From positions 96,119,307 through 96,183,306 of the forward strand of contig OZ010800.1 in the NCBI GenBank assembly GCA_963932465.1: a stretch of DNA of 64,000 nucleotides, written 5' to 3'. Position numbers and translations under genes: made by a program. How positions within the stretch are numbered: position 1 is the first letter of the stretch; each line of letters starts with the position of its first letter. A model generated the notes under the pieces. That model saw only the letters and a list, made by a program, of their open reading frames with translations, did no database searches and had not been told where the DNA came from. Shown piece by piece: positions 55,381 through 64,000 of this stretch. The stretch is from Maratus speciosus (lineage: Eukaryota > Arthropoda > Arachnida > Araneae > Salticidae).

Positions 55381-58300
55381 AATTTTACGCAGTTTAATTA
55401 TGTGTGTGTTTTTAAGATTTTTATTATATTCATGGCTATTATAAATAATGGCTAATATGAGATCTTTTTACAGTTCTCTTGCTTATCATATAACTGAATC
55501 AGATTGTATATATTTATAGTTTCACTTGAATCTGAATTTATTTAAATACATACAAATCCATATACAACATATACAGTAAAAACTCCATAATGGATACTTC
55601 TGTTTAGAGGATACTTTTTGATCTCCAACATGTATTTATTTGTACATTTTTACATCTGAATAGGGGACACCTTCGAACAACGGATAAATTCAGCCCACAT
55701 GCACGTTAATCAGAAGTTTTACTTATTATATATTTCTAGCCTTTCTTTTTTTTTTTGGGGGGGGGGGGGGGGGATTACATCTTAAAAAGTTTTTTGCAGC
55801 AAAGTCTCTTTTTTCTGCCACTACGAACCTTTTTTTGGCATGAGAAATGTGCAGGTCACTTTTGGGGTGGCTGCAAAAAAACTGGTAGCTATTTTTATCA
55901 CTAATATATTGTGTCTAAATACTGTACAATTTCAATATTTACAGCATTGAATAGGAACAAAAATGTACTTTTGAATGAAATTTGTTTGCTGTAATAATGT
56001 AAAGTAACTAACTAGTGGCAGAGTTACAATAATTACCAATTGATTGCCCACAGCAAATTAAAACAAAAAAACAAGCAGATTAATTATAAGATAGCATATT
56101 TTGGTGCTAAACTAAAATCTGTCAATAAAAAGCATACATAAATAAAATCTGCATTTAAGCTTTTTGTTTATTTTATTTTTATTAATTTTATTTTAATCTT
56201 CAATTACTTACAATTACTGTCAGTTTCATTTCAGTTCTTTTGCAATACATGCTATAATCTAATATAAATTAAAACAACTAATTCATGCTCGTAGCATTTT
56301 CAGTATCAATATAGATTTTATTTTATTAATCTTTCATCATCGGCAATTTTTAGTATATTATACTGACACGTGGATGTTTTTTGTCCCTCACATACATCTC
56401 ATTTGTCATGTTGTCCATCACATTTCGTACACACGCATTAGATGTAATTCGTGATGTTTTGTTTAGAAAATTACAATTAGACAGAGACACTGAAAGAAAT
56501 ATGCAGAAAGTTTTATATTTTAACTTTCTTTATATTTTTAGATTCTTTCTTTATATTTTTTCTTTATATTTTCTTTATATTATATTTATACTTTATATTT
56601 TAACGTATCTTTTTAACTTTCTAAAATTATATAAATTTGATACTACATTCCTATAAATATGATGTTTTCCAAATGGGTTTTAATTACATTAAAACATATC
56701 AATATGCATGGCCCATAAGTGGCTTAAAATGCATTACACCTATATTTTCAAAAATAGTAAATTATTAAGTTGTGACTACACATAATCAACAGCAGGTCCG
56801 TTCATGCCTTGATAAACGTGCCAGCTAAGGATATCAGATTTATCACAGAAAAAAAAAAAAAAAAAAAAACAGAAGATTTTGATTAACACAAATTAGTTTT
56901 GGTTTCATTACGCTATCGTCTTTTTTAAAACTATACTAAATCATGTTGAATGTGCCAGTAATGTTTTCGGTAGCAAATTTGTTTAAAAAGAGGTTATCAA
57001 TTAATCGATTTAATCATTATTTTGCAACAGTATTTGTATTACATTACTCTATTAACTAAATTTGCACTCGTATATAGAATTTTTAATGAAAAATTAATAG
57101 AATTGCAAGAACAAAATAAATTAAAACATCCTACTATTCAATGCTGATCATGAAAATTTTAATAATGAATACCATAACAAAAAATAATTGTTATTAAATA
57201 AACAGAAATGGAGATAATAAATAAACAAAATATTAAAGCTTAAGATACAGATATACTAAATTAAAAATCTTATAATGTAGATATTTATAGTCGATAATAA
57301 AGCCATGTTCAGATGATCTAATCTTACCCAAGACTTTGTGAATGCGCATTTAGTATTACACAACTCCCCCAAGATTTTTATCATCCTGATCGAAAATAAA
57401 CAGTTTTTGCATGTACATAACTTTTTTCGGCAAAAGGGTGAACTTTTGAAGCAAACTGAAAAAGAAAAATATCTTTACACTTTCAAAAGTAAGATGTGGT
57501 AGAAAAACTGAAGAAATCGGCATACGGGACAAATTTAAGCGTACACTGTAAGATAGGCCTAAAAAATGCTAAAAAACGTACAATCTGGCAACCCTAATGC
57601 CAGCATAATTCCAAATATTAAACCGAGTTGTTTACGTAAGTATATGTTAACAAATAACTTCAATGTATTTAGTCACACTTTTGTGTGCTTAACTCCAATT
57701 ACAAAGAAATAACCCTCTTTACAAAACATTATCAATCAGAATAACATAGAAGATATATTAAAAAATTTGCTTTTGCATTTTTGACTTTTTCATAAATTAC
57801 ACTCTATTGCAATCTAAAATATAATAAAAAATAATTTCTATGTCACAAAATATTTGAGATGAATGTACAGCATAATTTAACACTCTAGAAAACTATTTTC
57901 AATTAGTTTATCTATGTTCATTATATTCACACACAAATATATATGTTTTTCTTAGTAATGAAAATTCCTTAAAAAATAGCAGCAAAAATAAGCACAGTAT
58001 TTTGTTTCATTTATATTGGTCCCATTTTTTTTTCTTAGTTTATGTATATTTTACAACAAACAGCTTGATATTATGATATGTTTTGAATATCAAGTAATTT
58101 TAAGAACACTTTATAAATTTCTTTTTCTTATTTATAACATATTTTGCAACAGAAATAATTTATTAAATATAACAATGCCATAACTCAAAAAATTGTTTTT
58201 GTAAAAAATGCAATTAAAATGTTTTAACCATTTGTACCAGGAAACCAAATATTTGAAAGCAAACGTTGTTCGCTAATACTGGTTATGACATTATTTGCAA

Positions 58301-58733
58301 GCACATAAGGATCATCGATATATTAATATAACACTGATTTATCAAAGGTTACAGTAGAATACAGTGCTCTTTGCTAATGAATTTTTAACTTACCAATATG
58401 TTGTTAAATAAACTTAAAGTTCATAAAAAGTATATTTCAACTGTGTTCATAATTCAAAATTAATTATTTTTGAGTTATGATATTATTGTATTCAATGAAC
58501 AAAATAAGCTTTCTTATAATACAATAACAGTAAAATAGTATTTCAGCAGCACAGAAAATACAGTTGGTATGGCAATGAGCATTATATTATTTAGAAATAC
58601 ATCAATATATATTTGTAATTATACTGACTAAATCAGTATTTATCACTATATTAAATTACTCATACAAGAGAAAAAAAAACTTTTTGCCATTAAAGTTTCA
58701 ATTAAAAAAAAATCCTCTTTCCAATCTCTGCAG
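55381..58733. other. AT-rich sequence, no gene supported
   Basis: Holds a T11-G17 tract (55746-55773), a solitary TACAGTAAAAACTCCATAAT end (about 55572) and an AT minisatellite (56510-56602). A polypyrimidine tract and acceptor lie at its right edge. Confidence 0.5.
56510..56602 (+). repeat. TTTATATTTTC minisatellite
   Basis: Degenerate tandem copies of CTTTATATTTT. The adjacent hydrophobic open frame (56381-56656) is its translation over the last half. Confidence 0.7.
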
Positions 58734-58899
58734 TCAGGATAATAAGCACAAGTACATTAAAATAAATCCTGCTGTTGCTGCATATGCTACCTGGCCTAAC
58801 AAAATATTGAGGCCAGGTCCCGAAGGCGAAGAGGTGCAGCTTTTATTTCATGAAGCATCACAAAGGCAGAAATTTGCTGTTTTATTCAATTCTAATTAG
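58734..58899 (+). CDS. Candidate terminal coding exon of an unidentified gene
   Basis: The acceptor CCTCTTTCCAATCTCTGCAG ends at 58733. After one leading base, 54 codons run open to TAG 58897-58899: QDNKHKYIKINPAVAAYATW, PNKILRPGPEGEEVQLLFHE, ASQRQKFAVLFNSN. The composition is balanced and GC-richer than the flanks, unlike the AT background frames. The splice site has a textbook pyrimidine tract. I do not recognise the protein. No upstream exon was found in the window with confidence, so the gene would reach it across a long intron on the plus strand. An old processed or transposon-derived fragment is an alternative. Confidence 0.45.
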
Positions 58900-59272
58900 A
58901 TATATTTAAATGCAGTTCAGTTAGATATCAACTCACACTTATCATAAAATTACCGCAATAAATAAATATATGGTAGTATACGAAAAATCCATTTACCTAT
59001 ATTTTCTAGAACATGTTTCATGGCTTTACAAAATATCAAAAGTGAAGATTTTTTAACTATTTCACTTTTATTTGTCATTATTTTGTATTAACTAAGATGA
59101 TCAAAGTCAGCAATAACTTGAATAACAAAAGCAATCACCATATGATATTAAAGACAATAGGGGTACTAATAATTTTTTAAACATTTGAGCACTAATACAT
59201 TGATTTCGAGATAATCCGAATGTATGTTACACATAAGTATATCATTTAATATAACAACCAATAACTCTCTAA

Positions 59273-61293
59273 CCTCTTCACGCACTTGGCCACATAGGTG
59301 GACGTTTAGATTTTTATAATTACTGTCAATAATTAAAAGAACAAAAATTTGATAACTTATTCATAATAGGATCCCTCAACAAGAGAAGTAAAAATTTTAT
59401 GATTTGGCTGCACCGATCCACAATTAGAGATATAAAAAAAGCATGAAGTCATTTTTCAGCAGTCAGTGTTGGATTATTTGAACAAATCGTTAATTATATA
59501 TATAATAGCGCTAAGTGTATAACACTTCCGAGGTGAACTCATCTTATTCTGACAATCTTTCCTTAGAAAAACATATTGCAGCCGTTTTAGGCTTGAGCAT
59601 TCCGATTCCATAAATAAGGCAATTGTTTGACTTATAATAATATACGCTGTATCATATGTATTACATCATTACTTCTTCATTTTCTCTAAAACCTATACAA
59701 TTATAATGTTTTAAGTTCTAAATTAAAAATAACCAGTTACCAACAACAGGTTGCCATTCAGAAACACAAATTCCAAATACAGAAACAAATAAATGACTCT
59801 TTGAGCGATTCATTAAAAAAAATATGGTTGACATCTGATTCTGCTCTTAAAATATTTGTAAAAGCATATTAAAGCCTTTAAATATTTTGAAATGTGTTTT
59901 TCATTTTTGTTTACATTTATAAACAGTAAGTTTGAATTCAGTGAATTGTACTTAGATTACGTAGGAAGGTAGGTTCATAGATTACTTAGGTTTCGCTGAT
60001 GAAAATTATTTTGGCGCCATCTATCAACCTTCAATCTAAACAAAGAAACTTTCTGTTGAAATTGTACTTTTTTATACATTTTATCAGCTTTGAAGGCATT
60101 GCAAATAAAATGAATACTTCTTATCAATTCTTATTGCAATTAAAATATTAGGGATAACTATAATATGCAATTTACTTTGAGAAATGATGCAGATCAAAAT
60201 AATTATAAATTTGCTTTTTAGTGTATTACAGAATAATTCAATTAATATACTTTATAACAAATTTTACAAGAATTAATTAAACATAAGTTTTCCTATAATA
60301 TATATATATTAGTTACAAATGCAATGCTATTTTTAGGCTATATAATATTTAAATTTTAGGATGCAATTCTGATATTTTCAAAGGAGACATTTTTCCTTTC
60401 AAATTTTTATATTTTAAATATTATTTTAAATTGTAGTTTACATAATATCTTTGTTGTAGTCATACAAGATAAAAGGATAATAATTTTTTATTAATAAAAT
60501 GCAAAAATCATAAAATGATGCATCTTTTCTTTTAAGTCAGAAAAATATTTTTTTAATGTACAATTTTCATGATTAAGTGTTATCAGAAAATATAGCTATT
60601 TTGATATAAGTTTTTTTGCTATGAACTTAAAATTAAAAAGAAAAAAAAGGGCCTATACCTTTGTCAACGAGCATTTTTTCTTATTTTCATTCATATTTAT
60701 TGATCATGAAGAATTTTTCAAATATCAGAAATAAAATAATGAAATACCTAATGACATTTGATGCTGCCATCTATAATCAAAAATTTAAACTACATCTAAA
60801 TCACGTGATGATTAAGTTGAGAGCACCAGCACCGCGAACCGAGTACTATTTTTGGGTATAAGTCCCGTGATTGAAAGCCTATCTTCATCCTTCTTGTCTA
60901 GATTCTATCTCCATTTTATTCTTCATATAAACATCTAAACACTGTTTTGAAGATTTTTCATTCACATTCCGTCAATTTTGACGGGATTATATACTAGCAT
61001 TTGATAAAAATAATATCAGATATATTAAATTTTAATAATTTGTAGAAATGTAAGAACAAAATTTGCTATTAGTTTTTTATTTTATAAGAAATCCACTCAT
61101 AAATTACCATTAATGCTCAGTGGCCACAAATGTGGACATCTTTTTTTTGTGAATTTTTACTGCCCCCCCCCCCCTCCCGCCCCTTTTATTTTCTTTGAAT
61201 TCCTATTAATATAAAATGAATAAGTCCTAAAAAATAAATAAATAAAAATAAGTCATTTTTTTCTCACCATAAAAAAAATTGTCCCTGAAGAGG
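59273..61293. mobile_element. piggyBac-like element with inverted ends, low confidence
   Basis: The left end CCTCTTCA follows CTAA (59269-59272), and the right end TGAAGAGG is followed by TTAA (61294-61297). Related words TTGGCCACATAGGTGGAC (about 59287) and GTGGCCACAAATGTGGAC (about 61121) lie inside both ends. 2.0 kb is long for an element without coding content, so it may hold other insertions or be two separate remnants. Confidence 0.35.
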
Positions 61294-61297
61294 TTAA

Positions 61298-63681
61298 ATC
61301 CTTATAACATAAGATTAAAGAAAAATAAAATAATAAAAACTTTTTTATATTGTAATTTCTATTACAAAGAAAGCAATGTTAGCTACTGCCACAAAAGCAA
61401 GGTACATCAATTTTTTTAATACAGTTTATACCTATTCATATTAGTATTTTCATTGGAACTAATTAGTAGGTGGGATCATTTTCTTCACTGCCAAAACCAA
61501 AATACTCCAATGATTTATATATTTAAGTACATATATATATATTTCTTTACATGAAGATTCAGTTAAAATGAGAAAGTTCTGTAATCAGACTTGCAGTCAA
61601 CTGATGTATATTAAGGAGTGTGATCTGGCACAAATTTAATTTCATCATTGATTTTTTTTTATTATTATTTAGTGACTTGAGTTTAGACATTTACCTCCAG
61701 GTTTATATACAATTGCTGTTTGTATAATTAATTATACAATTTACACTTGAAGATAAACTTTTGCCTCTATGTTTATATAAATAAAACATATAAAACCACA
61801 TTGCTGTCAAAATTGCTCATATTTGATGCCAACCTTAGCTGCATATCTGATTATAGAACTTTAGCTGTTAAAATGACTGCAAAAAATGCAAGTTTTTGAA
61901 AGGCACCAACGTTTTCAAATTTTCGAAATCCAATAAATATGGATACTATCTATAACAGAGACATACATATATATATATATGTTTCAAAAATTTACTGTAA
62001 CAACAATACACTAAGGCAACAATGTTCAACTTTTAAATTAATGATTGCCTTTCACAAATTTTAGCCATGCCCTTTCTTCATAAAACTTTTCTAAAACAAC
62101 TATAATAAATTAACATATTGTATAACTGTAATGCTATGGAATTGCCAAAGAAATAAAGTAAATATATTAGCGATGCAGTTTAATGTTGTTTTTATTTCCT
62201 TAAAAGTTCTAAAATATTTTGAATTTATTTTCTTAGCATATTCCATTCAAATATTTAATGCTTTAAGACTATACCATGCATGCTGAAAATCACTATGCTG
62301 AGATAATAAAGTTTCAAAGTCTCTCAAAATAAAATGCTATCACTTAAATATGCATATCAGAATTCAAGTAAAAAACAGGTGCTTTTATGTTAGCCGGGTG
62401 CAAATCTCATAAATTCTATTTTTCATTTTTTAAAACAAAATATAGAAAAAAAATGAATCGATTGTTTAATAACTATTTGCATTTACACCATTACTTTCAT
62501 AAAGCATTTCTTTAAAGATAGTATTTTCATTATTCTTCTCATCTTATTACATTTATCTTTTTTTTTTAAAGTCTCATTTTCATCATCATTTAAATATATG
62601 ATTTAAAACTTGTAATTTAAATTTTTCTTCAATTCTCTGAATTAATTACTACTTAATGTTGTTTAAATACTTTAATATATATCTTACTGAAAAAAAAAGA
62701 TTATTGTTCACCGAATAACCCATACAGAAATTTAATTTAAGAATAAAACCCACTGGAATAAACAATAAATTAATTTCAATAACCCATTGAAATTCACCAT
62801 CAAAAATTTCATTGCATTTAAAATACCTTTTTTATGATCAGGGCTACCCCCCCCCCCCCCCAAAAAAAAAAAACAATCTACTCAATTCCAAACACTCATT
62901 TTAAGCACAGATATAAATTTATTCAGAGAAACTATGCAATATCAATAATACTATAGGCAATAACCAGCCATATTCAAGCTCATGTTACTAAACATGATAT
63001 ATTCAATGTTGTAGTGAATAAAAAAAAAAAAAATGAGGGTATTACAATTATAATATCTAACTCAAACACAAATTGTCGAATTTACACATTAAAAAATAGT
63101 TAATTAGAATAATAGCAATCTATTTACTCAAATAAGAAAATAACTTAAAAAAAAATACATAAATGGAAGTGTATGCAAAAATTGAACCTTCTTTTAATTA
63201 CTTGCTTTTTTAAAAAATATATAATAAACAGAAAGATTATTGCATATTTAATTTGCTTAGTTAAATTTAGCCTTCTATTAGTGCATTATAATTGAGGTTA
63301 ATTTTGATACTAAATTATATTTTGGCAATACATTCAATATCATCATTGCATTTTTGCTTATTTAAAAATAATGTTAACAGTAAACAATTTCACAATATGT
63401 ACAAAAAAGAAAAAGATTACAAATATTTGTCCTTTTTTAAAAATATTTTTTTCAGTTTTTTTTTTTTTTTTTTTTTTGTCATTAATGAATTTGAATTTCA
63501 AACACTATGATATTTTTAAATGAAATCATTGTAAAAGCTTTTAAAAAAAAGTTTTTTTAACATAATGTGAAATTTTTGAATGTATTATTATATAAGAGCA
63601 ATAGAACAATACAGCAAATTCTATTTTTGCATGAACTTTCATTTACATAACTTAAATTTGCCACACATATATATATATATA
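61298..63681. other. AT-rich sequence, no gene seen
   Basis: Contains a C15-A12 tract at 62847-62873, (TA)n near 61527 and 61969, and a T run at 63456-63477. No protein-like frame. Confidence 0.55.
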
Positions 63682-63863
63682 CAGTCGAACTCGGTTAAGA
63701 CGTATTTCAATGGATTGGATAAAAATCACATATTAAACGTGATTAGCATAATGTTGCAGAAACTGAGCTTATTTATACATCTAATCTTCTAAATGAACTT
63801 TAGTTTATATACTTATGGTTGAACATTGTTCCTTTTACGAATAATTATATTAAAATTTGACTG
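63682..63863. mobile_element. CAGTCGAAC-type MITE, diverged
   Basis: The left end CAGTCGAACTCGGTTAAGAC resembles the MITE at 48576. The right end, AAATTTGACTG, is a weaker inverse. TA flanks both (63680-63681, 63864-63865). 182 bp. Confidence 0.4.
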
Positions 63864-64000
63864 TATTCGTTTAACTTATGATTCATTTTATAGGACCAAC
63901 TGAAATAATATACAGATTCAAATATGACTTTATTGTCGATTAATACGTTATGACAAAACATAAAACAATGGAATTAGAGACGACTTGGCTCCACACATAT

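Noticed and set aside
56381..56656. 91-codon frame with a short charged stretch (DVIRDVLFRKLQLDRDTERN)
   Set aside because: The charged part is under 25 residues, and the acceptor and donor are poor. The second half is a translated minisatellite. It could still be a small exon, but I cannot support it.
1..64000. tRNA, rRNA, CRISPR arrays, bacterial operons, viral genes
   Set aside because: I found no cloverleaf-like or rRNA-like sequence, no regular spacer-repeat array, and no sequence pointing to bacteria or to a virus.

Overview
This window is animal nuclear DNA, very AT-rich and almost free of genes. The only complete gene I can name is a 117-codon GSKIP homologue at 33552-33905 (+). Together with the spliced structure, the THAP-type zinc-finger remnant and the mass of cut-and-paste DNA transposons, this suggests an arthropod. 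A chelicerate is my guess, but the sequence does not prove it. I found no rRNA, tRNA, CRISPR, operon or prokaryotic feature.

Layout. 0-5 kb: a dispersed hairpin repeat, a Tigger-like element with another element inside it, and a CACTG foldback. 5.56-5.9 kb: a promoter-like island with NRF1-type palindromes and a possible first-exon donor. 7.5-12.1 kb: a second copy of the hairpin repeat, small MITEs, and an array of ~115 bp units whose orientation flips. 12.7-14.2 kb: three TIR elements nested inside one another. 14.5-16.8 kb: an iterated-motif TA element that keeps a transposase tail and carries an inserted hAT element. 18.4-18.6 kb: a second promoter-like patch. 19.9-24.2 kb: another three-level nest. 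24.7 kb: a THAP exon remnant with ACG at the expected start. 27.75-29.4 kb: another iterated-motif element with a transposase tail. 33.5-35 kb: GSKIP and its 3' region, with two inverted-repeat insertions. 38.4-46.5 kb: an inverted duplication whose right copy holds three transposons, each with an intact empty site in the left copy. 47.5-52.0 kb: a palindromic Tc1 element with a decayed hAT element inside one arm. 58.7 kb: an unidentified candidate terminal coding exon. The rest is AT-rich sequence in which I see no gene.

The most interesting signal is a set of four unrelated-looking elements: 2324-3203, 14508-16789, 21053-23252 and 27750-29418. All share one design: TA at both outer edges, short inverted ends, and 6-8 copies of each element's own terminal motif scattered inside in both orientations. 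Two of them keep minus-strand remnants that look like C-terminal tails of pogo/Tigger-type transposases. The second strongest signal is the duplication at 38.4/43.6-46.5 kb, which gives directly readable pre-insertion sites for a hAT, a piggyBac and a Tigger-like element. Nothing was searched against a database. Family names rest on terminal motifs, target-site duplications and short protein signatures read by eye.
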